Shown here piece after piece: positions 42,896 to 52,269 of a stretch of 64,000 nt of DNA (position 1 is the stretch's first letter; every line of letters starts with the position of its first letter). The notes under the pieces are model-generated. The model was not told where the DNA came from and searched no databases. It saw nothing but the letters and a program-made list of their open reading frames with translations. Both the position numbers and the translations under genes were made by a program. Source of the DNA: Syntrophaceae bacterium UBA4810 (lineage in GTDB: Bacteria > Desulfobacterota > Syntrophia > Syntrophales > Smithellaceae); assembly GCA_002402545.1 (NCBI GenBank), contig DHGA01000037.1, positions 35,053 to 99,052 on the forward strand, written 5' to 3'.

Positions 42896-45187
42896 ATGAC
42901 TTTGAATGACCTTATGAAAAATGATGATAAGACAAAGAAGCAGCTCATAGATGAACTGACTCAATTACGCTCAGAATCTTCCGGGGTGGAAAAGACCCGG
43001 AAAGAACTGGAATCGATTAAAATGTCCGAAGGTGCAGCCCGCGAATACTCAGAGAGCATCATCGACACCGTGCGTGAACCATTAATCGCTCTGGATCAGG
43101 ATTTAAGGGCGGTCTCCGTCAGCCGCTCTTTTTATAAAGTCTTTAAGGTAAAACCCGAAGAGACCGTGGGACAGCGTATCTATGACCTGGGCAATAAACA
43201 ATGGGGCATCCCCGAACTTCGGGAGCTGCTCGAAGAAGTCCTTCCTGAAAAAGAAGCATTTGACGACTTCGAGGTTGAACATAATTTTGAGAACATCGGT
43301 CACAAAGTTATGCTGCTCAATGCCCGCCAAATACACCGGAAAGACATCGGCGCAAAGATGATCCTCCTGGCCATTGAGGACATAACCGTGCGCAGAGAGA
43401 TAGAAAAGGGGTTGGAAGAAACCCGTAAAGAACTGGCCGTAGCTAAAATATCCGAAGATGCAGCCCGCGAATACGCCGAGAGCGTTATCAACACGGTGCG
43501 TGAACCTTTAATAGCTCTGGATCAGGATTTAAGAGTAATCACCGCCAGCCGTTCCTTTTACAGCTTCTTTAAGGTTAAACCTGAAGAGACCGTGGGACGG
43601 CTTATCTATGAACTCGGCGACAAACAATGGGATATCCCCAGACTGCGGGAACTGCTGGAAAACATCCTTCCCCAAAAGACAACCTTTGATAGCTATGAGG
43701 TGGAACACGATTTTGCCACTATTGGCAGCCGCATAATGCTTTTAAATGCCCGGCAAATTAAAAGAGTTTTCGGAAAAGAGCGGATCATTCTTCTGGCCAT
43801 TGAAGACATCACCGAGCGCAAGCAACTGGAAGGTATATTAATAGATTCCGAAGAGCAATACAGGCGTCTTTTTGAGACCGCCAGCGACGCGATAATACTA
43901 TTAGAAAAACGCAAAGGGGAAATAGCCAACGTGAATCCGGCAACCGAAAAGTTGCTGGGCTATACCAATAAGGAGAGCATCGGCAATACGCTTCAAGACA
44001 TTGGCGTGTTGCTCGATATGGGTAATTTTCAGACGACAATACAAAATTTGAACAAGAGCGGCATTCTTAATTACGATGATGTTCCGGTAAAGACCAAGTC
44101 CGGACAACTTATCAATACGGATATCTATCTCGCCAACCGAGCAAAGTTGATACAATGCAATATTTGTGACATTACCGAGCGCAAGCAGCAAGAGGAGGAT
44201 ATGCTCAGGACAAATACATTGCTAAACTCGATTATCGAGAATATTCCTACTATGCTCTTCCTCAAGAACGCCAAGGACCTCCGGTTCGTCCGCTTCAACC
44301 GGGCAGGAGAGGAGTTACTCGGTCAATCCAGGGATGACCTGATCGGGAAGAGCGATTATGATTTCTTTCCGAAGACGCAAGCGGACTTCTTTACACAGAG
44401 CGACCGGGATGTTCTTTTTGGAAAAAAGCTTATTGATATTCCTGAAGAGCATATCCAAACCACCCAGGGAGAAAAAATCCTGCACACAAAGAAGCTCCCG
44501 CTTCTAAACGAGAAGGGGGAGCCCTCGTTCCTGCTTGGGATTTCCGAGGACATCACCGAACAGAAAAAGAACGAGGAAAAACTCAAAAATGCGCTTGAGA
44601 ATCTCAGGAGCGCGTTGAACTCGATCATTCATGTTTTGGTGTCCGCTGTGGAGTCCAGAGATCCCTATACGTCCGGCCACCAGATCCGGACGGCGAACCT
44701 TGCCTTTGCCATTGCCACAGAGATGGGTTTACCTCACGAAAAAATTGAAGCCATCCGCATGGCGGGTCCAATTCATGATATCGGGAAATTATCGATCCCA
44801 GCGGAGATATTATCCAGGCCTACCAAGCTGACGGAACTCGAGTTTTCCCTGGTTAAAGAACACTCCCGGGCGGGATACGAAATTCTGAAGGATGTGGAAT
44901 CACCCTGGCCATTGGCAGAGATTGTTTATCAGCACCATGAACGGATGGATGGTTCAGGTTATCCAAGAAAATTGAAAGGTGATGAGATTCTACTGGAAGC
45001 CCGTATTATGGCTGTGGCTGATGTTGTGGAAGCAATGGCCTCCCATCGTCCCTATCGCCCCGCTTTAGGTATTGATGTGGCCACAGAGGAAATCAGGAAA
45101 AATAGAGGAACCCTCTATGATGCCGATGCCGTAGATGCCTGCCTGAGATTATTTCGGGAAAAAGGCTACCGCCTTCCAACGGCATGA
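42896..45187 (+). CDS. PAS4-HD-GYP phosphodiesterase-like protein
   Basis: About 763 residues. Four PAS domains and a C-terminal HD-GYP domain. PAS1 and PAS2 are a recent tandem duplication (both contain TVREPLIALDQDLR, SRSFY, FKVKPEETVG and LLNARQI). HD-GYP is intact: His627-Asp628 (GPIHDIGK), HHERMDGSGYPRK and VADVVEAMASHRPYRP. There is no receiver domain and no membrane helix, so the input is by ligand or partner protein. The start is uncertain: GTG at 42854, ATG at 42896 and ATG at 42914 are all possible. Predicted to degrade c-di-GMP. Confidence 0.87.
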   Translation: MTLNDLMKNDDKTKKQLIDELTQLRSESSGVEKTRKELESIKMSEGAAREYSESIIDTVREPLIALDQDLRAVSVSRSFYKVFKVKPEETVGQRIYDLGNKQWGIPELRELLEEVLPEKEAFDDFEVEHNFENIGHKVMLLNARQIHRKDIGAKMILLAIEDITVRREIEKGLEETRKELAVAKISEDAAREYAESVINTVREPLIALDQDLRVITASRSFYSFFKVKPEETVGRLIYELGDKQWDIPRLRELLENILPQKTTFDSYEVEHDFATIGSRIMLLNARQIKRVFGKERIILLAIEDITERKQLEGILIDSEEQYRRLFETASDAIILLEKRKGEIANVNPATEKLLGYTNKESIGNTLQDIGVLLDMGNFQTTIQNLNKSGILNYDDVPVKTKSGQLINTDIYLANRAKLIQCNICDITERKQQEEDMLRTNTLLNSIIENIPTMLFLKNAKDLRFVRFNRAGEELLGQSRDDLIGKSDYDFFPKTQADFFTQSDRDVLFGKKLIDIPEEHIQTTQGEKILHTKKLPLLNEKGEPSFLLGISEDITEQKKNEEKLKNALENLRSALNSIIHVLVSAVESRDPYTSGHQIRTANLAFAIATEMGLPHEKIEAIRMAGPIHDIGKLSIPAEILSRPTKLTELEFSLVKEHSRAGYEILKDVESPWPLAEIVYQHHERMDGSGYPRKLKGDEILLEARIMAVADVVEAMASHRPYRPALGIDVATEEIRKNRGTLYDADAVDACLRLFREKGYRLPTA

Positions 45188-45247
45188 TTTCAAACGTTAC
45201 CCTTCGCATTCATTGAAATCTGCCCTTAAAAAATTAGCCTAATATTA

Positions 45248-45276
45248 TTGACATTTCGCCGATTCGGGCATATAAA
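45248..45276 (+). promoter_or_regulatory. sigma70-type promoter of the small membrane protein gene
   Basis: TTGACA at 45248-45253, a 17-bp spacer and TATAAA at 45271-45276. It predicts a leader of about 100 nt before the ATG at 45387. Confidence 0.7.
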
Positions 45277-45386
45277 ATTATGAAACGTATCAATTTCATT
45301 GTTTAGGGTTTGTATAATATTTAAGCAAAGCGTTATGCAAGCTTCCCGAAAACACTCTTAACTCTTTTACAGAAAGGAGTATTACA

Positions 45387-45542
45387 ATGAATCTACCTAA
45401 AAATCTCGGCATACTGTTGTTGGGTATCTGGCTCATCATCCATGGGCTGATACAGGTGTTGGCTCTCAGTTTTTCCGGGCTCTATTTACTCATGGGCATC
45501 TTCGCCATCATCATCGGCGTTTTGCTCATCCTACAGCGATAA
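45387..45542 (+). CDS. 51-residue double-helix membrane protein
   Basis: Short open frame with an AAAGGAG ribosome site 7 bases upstream and a near-consensus promoter. The protein MNLPKNLGILLLGIWLIIHG... has two transmembrane helices (about residues 7-27 and 31-49) and a two-residue basic tail. Similar tiny proteins occur in many proteobacteria; their function is unknown. A strong hairpin follows the stop. Confidence 0.8.
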   Translation: MNLPKNLGILLLGIWLIIHGLIQVLALSFSGLYLLMGIFAIIIGVLLILQR

Positions 45543-45558
45543 TCCGAAATGATTCGTG

Positions 45559-45593
45559 GTCAGGTCTGGAAAACTGTTTTTTCCAGATCTGAC
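45559..45593 (+). terminator. 15-bp stem hairpin
   Basis: GTCAGGTCTGGAAAA (45559-45573) pairs with TTTTCCAGATCTGAC (45579-45593), one G-T pair, 5-base loop. No T run follows, so termination strength is uncertain. It separates the small membrane protein gene from the defence island. Confidence 0.55.
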
Positions 45594-45800
45594 TCTAAAT
45601 GTGGACTAATATTTTTTTAAAAAAGGATATTTTTACGATAACGTATATTTTCTGAAAAATAACGCTTTTCATAGTTCCTCCCGATATTTATAAATATTTA
45701 ATCTCGACAAAAAACAGGACTCAGACACACAATAGAAACAACGAGCACTAGACGACAAACATTACCACACGATACTTCACATTTTGTAATGAAGATCACC

Positions 45801-45829
45801 TTGACAGACAATGTTGTATTTCCTATACT
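45801..45829 (+). promoter_or_regulatory. near-consensus sigma70 promoter of the Ssp-like island
   Basis: TTGACA at 45801-45806, a 17-bp spacer and TATACT at 45824-45829. It lies about 60 bp before the first gene and is the strongest promoter match in the window. The rest of the 350-bp gap 45543-45892 is AT-rich, with only the hairpin at 45559. Confidence 0.75.
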
Positions 45830-45892
45830 TTCGATCAAGAAAAACGGCTTGTTGCTTGGTCTGGAATCTTTATTATAAATAGAGCAAAGTTT

Positions 45893-46861
45893 ATGCAATT
45901 ATTAAAAAATATCCGTTATTCTGGACATGAAACTTTTGTATGTCGATATGCATGGTTGCCAAAGGCTGTGTCGGCGGTAGTAAATGATTCAGCCATCCTT
46001 GCCTCGGCCAATGAAGACAAGGCTATGGTAGAGCTAGGGGTGGGCAAAAATATGGTTCGGTCAATCCGTTTTTGGGCAGAAGCTTCCGCAATTATTACGG
46101 CTACAAAAGAAGGACATGAAGTATCTGAATTTGGCAAGCAGATACTTTTGAACGATGATGCTCTTGATCCTTTCCTCGAAGATGTTCAAACACTTTGGCT
46201 CATTCACTGGAAACTAGCCACAAATCAAAAGGCTCTTATTTTTTCATGGGAATATCTGCTAAATCAATTTCATGAACCTGAGCTTTATACCTCGGCAGTT
46301 GTTCGTGCATTTACAAAAGCTTTATCTCAAAATTCTGATAAAAAAATCTCTCAGGGCTCTCTAGAACAACTATTTGATGTTTTCCTGCATTCATATGTTC
46401 CGACACGAGGGCGTAAAGGCGAAGTCCGTGAGGATAACCTTGATTGTCCTTTGGTTGAGCTAGAGTTCTTGCACCATTCAGGGTTCACCAAGTCGGCTTT
46501 ATACCAGGGCCGGCAGGAAGCAAAATATGTATTTCGCCAAGAAGAAAAGCCCGAAATTAGTCAAGCCCTCTTCGCTTTTTGTTTGGAAGAATTTTGGCAG
46601 AATAGGTTTTTATCAGGGGAAGTAGTCGAGCAATCCATTCCCTTCCATGCAATTGTTTCAAGCCATGGCAGTCCGGGACAGGTTTTTAAGATTCCTGAAC
46701 ATGATATCAGGACTCGACTGTATGGTGTTGAGAAACAAACCGATGGCTTCTTCACTTTTGAAGAATCTGCTGCGATACCTCGGGTAGTACGGCATGATGA
46801 TACCCAAGGTGCGCTTCCATCACTTGCCAGTATTTATCAACGGGAAACTGCAAATGCATAA
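45893..46861 (+). CDS. sspB: DUF4007 protein, SspB-like
   Basis: 322 residues. The N-terminal block YSGHETFVCRYAWLPKAV (about residues 9-26) is the hallmark of DUF4007, and SRGRKGEVREDNLDCPLVEL-like and GQVFKIPEHDIRTRL regions follow. SspB of the Ssp DNA phosphorothioation system is described as a DUF4007 protein with DNA-nicking activity, which would open one strand so that sulfur can be added. The assignment rests on the DUF4007 motif plus the next two genes. It is the first gene after the island promoter and overlaps the next by 8 bp. Confidence 0.8.
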   Translation: MQLLKNIRYSGHETFVCRYAWLPKAVSAVVNDSAILASANEDKAMVELGVGKNMVRSIRFWAEASAIITATKEGHEVSEFGKQILLNDDALDPFLEDVQTLWLIHWKLATNQKALIFSWEYLLNQFHEPELYTSAVVRAFTKALSQNSDKKISQGSLEQLFDVFLHSYVPTRGRKGEVREDNLDCPLVELEFLHHSGFTKSALYQGRQEAKYVFRQEEKPEISQALFAFCLEEFWQNRFLSGEVVEQSIPFHAIVSSHGSPGQVFKIPEHDIRTRLYGVEKQTDGFFTFEESAAIPRVVRHDDTQGALPSLASIYQRETANA

Positions 46862-49800
46862 TGTGTACATGTCCTCATTGCATCAATATTCAAATCGTTT
46901 CCTCCGCTCAACAGATCTATTGCGTGATTTTGATGACCCCAATGGGCTACAGGGATATTGTTTAACCGACTTCGGGCTTTCTTGCATGCATCGTATTTCC
47001 GAAGGATTAAAAACAAATTCAAGTCGACGTGCTTGGCGTTTGACCGGTGATTTCGGTTCCGGAAAATCTTCTTTTGCGCTGTTTCTTGCCAATGCTCTGC
47101 GGGATGCTAAGAGACGTTTGCCGAAAGAATTGCACGAGCTTGTTATTGCAGAAATTCCAGAAATAAAAAAAACACACTATGTTCCTGTTCTAATAGTTGG
47201 AAATCGTGGAGCTATAGCCCCGGCTATACTTCGTGCGTTGCAGGTTGTGCTTAAGGAATTATTTTCACGTGGGACAAAATCTGCAGTTGAGCTTGCTATT
47301 GAAAAAATGCTGCAGAAAAAAAAGTTTTCGGATGATGAGGCTCTTCATCTGATTCGTGAAGCAAATATTAAGATCATTCAGAGTGGTAAAGCAAGTGGCA
47401 TGCTCCTTATTCTTGATGAGGTTGGAAAACACCTTGAATTTGCCGCATTACATCCCGAACTGCAAGATATATATTTCCTACAGCAATTGGCTGAAATGGC
47501 TAGCCGAAGTGGTAAACAACCTTTTATGTTTATTTGCTTACTGCATCAGGGATTTAATGCTTATGCTGAGCAGTTGACACAAGCGACGCAGCGTGAGTGG
47601 GAAAAGATATCCGGTAGGTTTGATGAAATAATATTTCAACAACCACTGGATCAAATTGCTTTGCTGATATCATCTGCACTGAATCCTGTTATTGAGAAAA
47701 TCCCTCTTGAGTTTAAAAAAGCCTCATTGCAATCATTAAACAAAGCAATTGAATTAGGTTGGTTCGGCACAACTGCAAGACGAGACAACCTACATAGGTT
47801 CCACAACGGTCTTTTCCCTCTAGACCCTATGGTTCTTCCAGTCTTAGTACGTACGTTTCAACGATATGGGCAAAACGAACGTTCCCTTTTTAGTTTTTTA
47901 TCTGCACATGAACCATTTGGGTTGCGCAGTTTTTCAAATAGGCCACTGTCAAATAAAAGTCATTTATATCAGCTTGCTGATTTTTATGATTACGCGAGAG
48001 CCAATTTTGGTCATCGTCTTGCGGTTGCTAGTTATCGCACTCATTGGAATGTCATAGAATCGATTATAGAAGCTAGAACCACTGATAATCCCTTGGAGCT
48101 GCGCGTTCTTAAAACGGTCGGCATTCTCAATTTGCTTAACTCTGATGATTTTCTTCCTACAGAAGATGCTATCTGCTGGGCGGTTGGTTGTCTTTCTCAA
48201 AATATGAGACAAGCTGTCAAGAAACAGCTTGGTAAATTAAATAAGGAACATGTTATTTATTTCCGCGGAGCCGCACGCGGGTACTCGCTTTGGCCATATA
48301 CGAGCGTTGATATCGAGGGGCGCTTAGAAGAAGCAAAAAAAGTTATTCCACAGGTTCCTCAAATTGCCCAAGCTATAACAGAACAAATTGATAGCCGGCC
48401 AATTGTTGCACGAGCTCATTATATAAAAACAGGGAATCTCCGTTACTTCGATATTATGTATTGTAAGCCAAATGATTTAGTTGAAAAAGCCGTTAAGCAT
48501 AAAAGTCAGGCTGACGGACTTATTCTGATACCATTATGCGAAACTCAGGAAGAACACAAGCAGGCTAAGGCAAATGCTCTTTTATTTGAAAGGCGAGATG
48601 ATGGGTTGATTCAGCTTGTTGCGGTGCCTCAACCACTTAGTTATTTGCAGCCGGTTGTTTTGGATGCCCAGCGATGGGAATGGGTGCAGACAAATACGCC
48701 AGAACTTAAGGATGATCGATTTGCTGCCGAGGAGGTTCATCTTCATTTACAAGAAGCCCGCAACCGTCTTCAAAAACAGCTACAATCTTATATAGGCTTA
48801 AATAAAAATTCAAACCGTTCTACTTTGACATGGTTCTATCTTGGGGATGAGTATTCAAAGTTATCCGGACGAGAAGTACTTAGTTGGTTGTCTGAAATTT
48901 GCGACAAAACATTTACCAAAGCGCCAGTAATTAAGAATGAGTTGATAAACCGTAACAATATTAGCTCAGCTGCTGCTGCTGCGCGAATGCGTTTGTTGGA
49001 ATTGATGTTTTCAAATGCAGATAAGGAAGATCTTGGCCTGCAGGAAGATCGAAAGCCTCCAGAAAAATCCATGTATCTTTCTGTGCTTAAAAAAGCTGGG
49101 TTACACTTTGCGCAAAATGGCAAATGGCAAATAGCCCTTCCAGTCGGGAAAGATACCTCTAATGTTAAGCCAACGCTTATAAAAATACAAAAAATTATTT
49201 CAAAGCACCCTGATAACCGGATTTCAATTCGAGAACTTATAGACAAACTGCGCCGCCCACCATATGGTTTACGTGATGGTCTCTTCCCCATCTTTCTTGC
49301 TGTGATCGCTATAATTGACGAACAAGAAATTGCTTTTTATGAAAATGGTACGTTCTTGGCAGAAATGGGCAAAGATGCTTTTCTCAGGATGATAAAGGTC
49401 CCTGAAAAATTTGATATCCAGTATTGTAAAATCGAGGGTGTCCGCTCAGCACTTTTTCATAAATTGGCCGTGGCCTTAGAACTCATTGAAAATAACAATC
49501 AAAAAGTTGAATTACTAGATGTTGTCCGAAAACTTTGCCAGTTTGTTGCTCATTTACCTGATTATGTTCTCAACACGAAGCGTATTTCTGCAAAGGCTTT
49601 GGCTGTTCGGACGGTTATAATGGATGCTCGTGAGCCTGTACGAATGATATTTCATGATTTGCCCGTTGCATGCGGTTTTCACGCATTTGAAGTAAACAAG
49701 CCGGTAGCTATAAAAGAAGCTCAGCAATTTGTGGAAAAACTCAAAGGATCGCTTGATGAACTTCGAGGCACTTTTATAAATCTTCAACGCCGGATTGATA

Positions 49801-50315
49801 AGGGTATAGCAAAAGAATTTGGATATAGCGATCAGCGTGCCGGTCAATATCGTTCAAATTTAGCTGCCCGTGCTGAACAATTGCTTTTACAGATAGAAGA
49901 AAGCAAGTTGAAAGCATTTGCTTTCAGAATATTTGATGAGGGGTTATCTGAGTCTGAATGGTTGGAATCCGTCGGGAGTCTACTCGCATTACGACCACCA
50001 AGCAGATGGAAAGATGATGATGAAGATACCTTTCAAAGAGAATTAGAAAACATTTCTAGCCGCTTTAAAAGGGCTGAAAGTATCGTTTACGCGAATGGTG
50101 GTGGTAAATCTAAAACTAGTTTACGGATTGCGGTTACTAAGGCTGATGGATCAGAGCGTCAGGAAGTAATTCATTTTGATGTGCAAGAAGAAAATGTTTT
50201 GAAAAATATCCAAAATCAGATAGCAGAAATAATTGAAAAAAATGAACGTCTCGGCGTAGCAGCAGCCTCGCGTGCTATCTGGACTCGTTTAAAATCAATC
50301 GAGGAAGATAAATGA
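46854..50315 (+). CDS. sspC: large P-loop ATPase, SspC-like
   Basis: 1153 residues from the ATG at 46854, which overlaps the upstream stop; an ATG at 46869 is an alternative. Walker A is GDFGSGKSS (about residues 65-73) and Walker B LLILDEVGK (184-192). The remaining 950 residues are mostly helical and unassigned, with a coiled segment near the end. By position between the DUF4007 and PAPS-reductase-like genes it corresponds to SspC, the ATPase of the Ssp modification complex. The stop overlaps the next start (ATGA), so the three core genes are translationally coupled. Confidence 0.78.
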   Translation: MHNVYMSSLHQYSNRFLRSTDLLRDFDDPNGLQGYCLTDFGLSCMHRISEGLKTNSSRRAWRLTGDFGSGKSSFALFLANALRDAKRRLPKELHELVIAEIPEIKKTHYVPVLIVGNRGAIAPAILRALQVVLKELFSRGTKSAVELAIEKMLQKKKFSDDEALHLIREANIKIIQSGKASGMLLILDEVGKHLEFAALHPELQDIYFLQQLAEMASRSGKQPFMFICLLHQGFNAYAEQLTQATQREWEKISGRFDEIIFQQPLDQIALLISSALNPVIEKIPLEFKKASLQSLNKAIELGWFGTTARRDNLHRFHNGLFPLDPMVLPVLVRTFQRYGQNERSLFSFLSAHEPFGLRSFSNRPLSNKSHLYQLADFYDYARANFGHRLAVASYRTHWNVIESIIEARTTDNPLELRVLKTVGILNLLNSDDFLPTEDAICWAVGCLSQNMRQAVKKQLGKLNKEHVIYFRGAARGYSLWPYTSVDIEGRLEEAKKVIPQVPQIAQAITEQIDSRPIVARAHYIKTGNLRYFDIMYCKPNDLVEKAVKHKSQADGLILIPLCETQEEHKQAKANALLFERRDDGLIQLVAVPQPLSYLQPVVLDAQRWEWVQTNTPELKDDRFAAEEVHLHLQEARNRLQKQLQSYIGLNKNSNRSTLTWFYLGDEYSKLSGREVLSWLSEICDKTFTKAPVIKNELINRNNISSAAAAARMRLLELMFSNADKEDLGLQEDRKPPEKSMYLSVLKKAGLHFAQNGKWQIALPVGKDTSNVKPTLIKIQKIISKHPDNRISIRELIDKLRRPPYGLRDGLFPIFLAVIAIIDEQEIAFYENGTFLAEMGKDAFLRMIKVPEKFDIQYCKIEGVRSALFHKLAVALELIENNNQKVELLDVVRKLCQFVAHLPDYVLNTKRISAKALAVRTVIMDAREPVRMIFHDLPVACGFHAFEVNKPVAIKEAQQFVEKLKGSLDELRGTFINLQRRIDKGIAKEFGYSDQRAGQYRSNLAARAEQLLLQIEESKLKAFAFRIFDEGLSESEWLESVGSLLALRPPSRWKDDDEDTFQRELENISSRFKRAESIVYANGGGKSKTSLRIAVTKADGSERQEVIHFDVQEENVLKNIQNQIAEIIEKNERLGVAAASRAIWTRLKSIEEDK

Positions 50316-51115
50316 CCGAAAGACACATATTAGGACTATCTGGTGGCAAGGATAGCACAGCCCTAGCTCTTTTTATGCGCGATAAGGTTCCAGACATGGA
50401 ATATGTTTTCTGCGATACCGGAAGTGAACTTGATGAAACAATCAATTATTTAAATCAAGTAGAAGCTTATTTGGGTAAAAAGATTATTCGTCTTAATCCA
50501 AATGCAACATTTGATCACTGGCTTGAAGTATTCAATGGCTATCTCCCTGCACCAAATATGCGGTGGTGCACTAAATTGCTAAAGTTGCGCCCCTTTGAGG
50601 AATATGTCGGTGGTGGGAATGTGGTGAGTTATGTCGGTATTCGAGCCGATGAAGATCGTGTTGGCTATATTAGTACAAAACCAAATATTAAAGCTGTTTT
50701 TCCCTTTAAAGAGCATGGCATTGATTATGATGGTGTAATGAAAATACTGATAGATAGTGGCATTGGTCTACCGCCATATCTTAATTGGGGACGATCACAT
50801 TCCGGGTGTTATTTTTGTTTTTTTCAGAAACCAATAGAATGGGTCCTTTTGCTTGAAAATTATCCACGACTTTTTGATAAGGCACAATCATACGAAAAAA
50901 TAAGGCATGAGCCTGGTAAGACATTTACGTGGATTCAGAATATGCCCCTCAGCGAATTGCGCAAACCGGAAAACATTGAGAGGATTAAAGAAAAACACAA
51001 AGAAATAATTGCGCGACATAAGCAATCGCGTCCGAATAAGAAACTCGTAGAGGTATTTGCTGGATTAGAGATTGATGATAGTGAGCCAAAATCTTGTTTG
51101 ATCTGTCAACTATAA
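50312..51115 (+). CDS. sspD: PAPS-reductase-like ATP pyrophosphatase, SspD-like
   Basis: 267 residues. The PP-loop is SGGKDS at residues 10-15, and FCDTGSELDET is the next conserved block. Cys86, Cys166, Cys169 and the C-terminal pair Cys262/Cys265 could bind an iron-sulfur cluster or carry sulfur. DndC and SspD of the phosphorothioation systems are of this family; they are thought to adenylate the DNA phosphate before sulfur transfer. Adjacent DUF4007 and ATPase genes point to SspD rather than DndC or sulfate assimilation. GAGGAAG precedes the ATG. Confidence 0.82.
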   Translation: MTERHILGLSGGKDSTALALFMRDKVPDMEYVFCDTGSELDETINYLNQVEAYLGKKIIRLNPNATFDHWLEVFNGYLPAPNMRWCTKLLKLRPFEEYVGGGNVVSYVGIRADEDRVGYISTKPNIKAVFPFKEHGIDYDGVMKILIDSGIGLPPYLNWGRSHSGCYFCFFQKPIEWVLLLENYPRLFDKAQSYEKIRHEPGKTFTWIQNMPLSELRKPENIERIKEKHKEIIARHKQSRPNKKLVEVFAGLEIDDSEPKSCLICQL

Positions 51116-51124
51116 GGAGGAACA

Positions 51125-52267
51125 TTGACTCAATACAGTATAAAATTTATTTTTACTACTTGGTCAATTAAAGAATTGTTAAATCTTTACAATAGGGGGC
51201 ACCTTGATCTCAGCCCAAGTTATCAAAGAAATACGATTTGGTCCATGGCAGCTCAGCGCCGCCTAATTAGTACAATTAAAAGTGGTTATCCACTTCCAAA
51301 CTTTTTTGTTCATAAAAGAGATAAAAATAATTATGAAATGGTTGATGGCCAACAGCGATCTCGATCAATTCTAGCATATTCCTTAGGTGACTTAAGAGAT
51401 GAAGATGGACAGATTCTCTCTCCGCACGTTAAATCATCCGCTCAAGCTAAAGACTTCATGCGTTATTTTGAGGAATATAAACTTAATGTATGCATTATTG
51501 ATCAAGGGGTAGACCAAAGAGACATCGAAAACTTTTACGTCTTAGTGAATTCGTCAGGCTTGCGTCTTAATGCGCCGGAATTACGCAAAGCAGGATATAG
51601 CGATACACGCGTTTTGAAACTAGCAACTTTTTTAGCAAACTCTGCAGAATTTGAATCACTTCGACTTTTTACAGAACGCTCATCAGATAGAATGAATGAT
51701 ATTGATTTTGTTTCAGAACTCTTAGCATTTCTGCAATATGGCTTTTCAGATAAGAAAGAGAAGGTTGATGAGCTGTATGAAAAAGATATTAATTCTGAAG
51801 AAGAGGACAAGTTAAAAAAAGATCTGTTTGAAGTACTCAAATTAATAAATAATTTCGAAAAAATAGCACCAATATTTAAAACACGGTTCAAACAAAAGAA
51901 CGATTTTTATACATTGTTTGCTTTTATTTATTTAAATAAAAGGCTGCCAAAAGAAGCATTTGAATATTTTTACAAGACATTACTAGCTCTAAGTTCTCAT
52001 ATTCGTCCCTATCAGGAAATGTGTGAGCCTCTAAGAGAATATGCCCTTAATTGTGTCTCTCAATCAAACTCGAAAAATGCTCGAGATCGCCGACACCAAT
52101 TCTTTCAAGATTTATTTCTTAACAAAGATAGCATCCCTAATAAAACGCAGTTGGCTATTGCTGAGTATTTTAAATTTGAAAAAAACAAATTTGAAAAGAA
52201 TTGGGGGTTTTTATTGCTTCCTTTGGAAAAATTGAATTTGGTTAATGATAACTCCGGAGTCGCTTAA
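51125..52267 (+). CDS. DUF262-only protein
   Basis: 380 residues. The N-terminal DUF262 domain shows LSPSYQR (residues 29-35) and VDGQQRSRSIL with DGQQR at 74-78, the nucleotide-binding signature of this ParB-like family. The C-terminal 200 residues are helical with no HNH motif. SspE, the effector of the known Ssp system, joins DUF262 (GTPase, phosphorothioate sensing) to a DUF1524 nuclease; here DUF1524 is missing. The TTG start is supported by AAGGAGG 5 bases upstream. The kinase gene starts 2 bp after its stop. It may be a sensor that signals to separate effectors. Confidence 0.8.
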   Translation: MTQYSIKFIFTTWSIKELLNLYNRGHLDLSPSYQRNTIWSMAAQRRLISTIKSGYPLPNFFVHKRDKNNYEMVDGQQRSRSILAYSLGDLRDEDGQILSPHVKSSAQAKDFMRYFEEYKLNVCIIDQGVDQRDIENFYVLVNSSGLRLNAPELRKAGYSDTRVLKLATFLANSAEFESLRLFTERSSDRMNDIDFVSELLAFLQYGFSDKKEKVDELYEKDINSEEEDKLKKDLFEVLKLINNFEKIAPIFKTRFKQKNDFYTLFAFIYLNKRLPKEAFEYFYKTLLALSSHIRPYQEMCEPLREYALNCVSQSNSKNARDRRHQFFQDLFLNKDSIPNKTQLAIAEYFKFEKNKFEKNWGFLLLPLEKLNLVNDNSGVA

Positions 52268-52269
52268 GT

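Noticed and set aside
50312..51115. Sulfate-assimilation PAPS reductase
   Set aside because: Flanking DUF4007 and large ATPase genes and the Cys pattern fit a phosphorothioation enzyme better, and no other sulfate genes are nearby.
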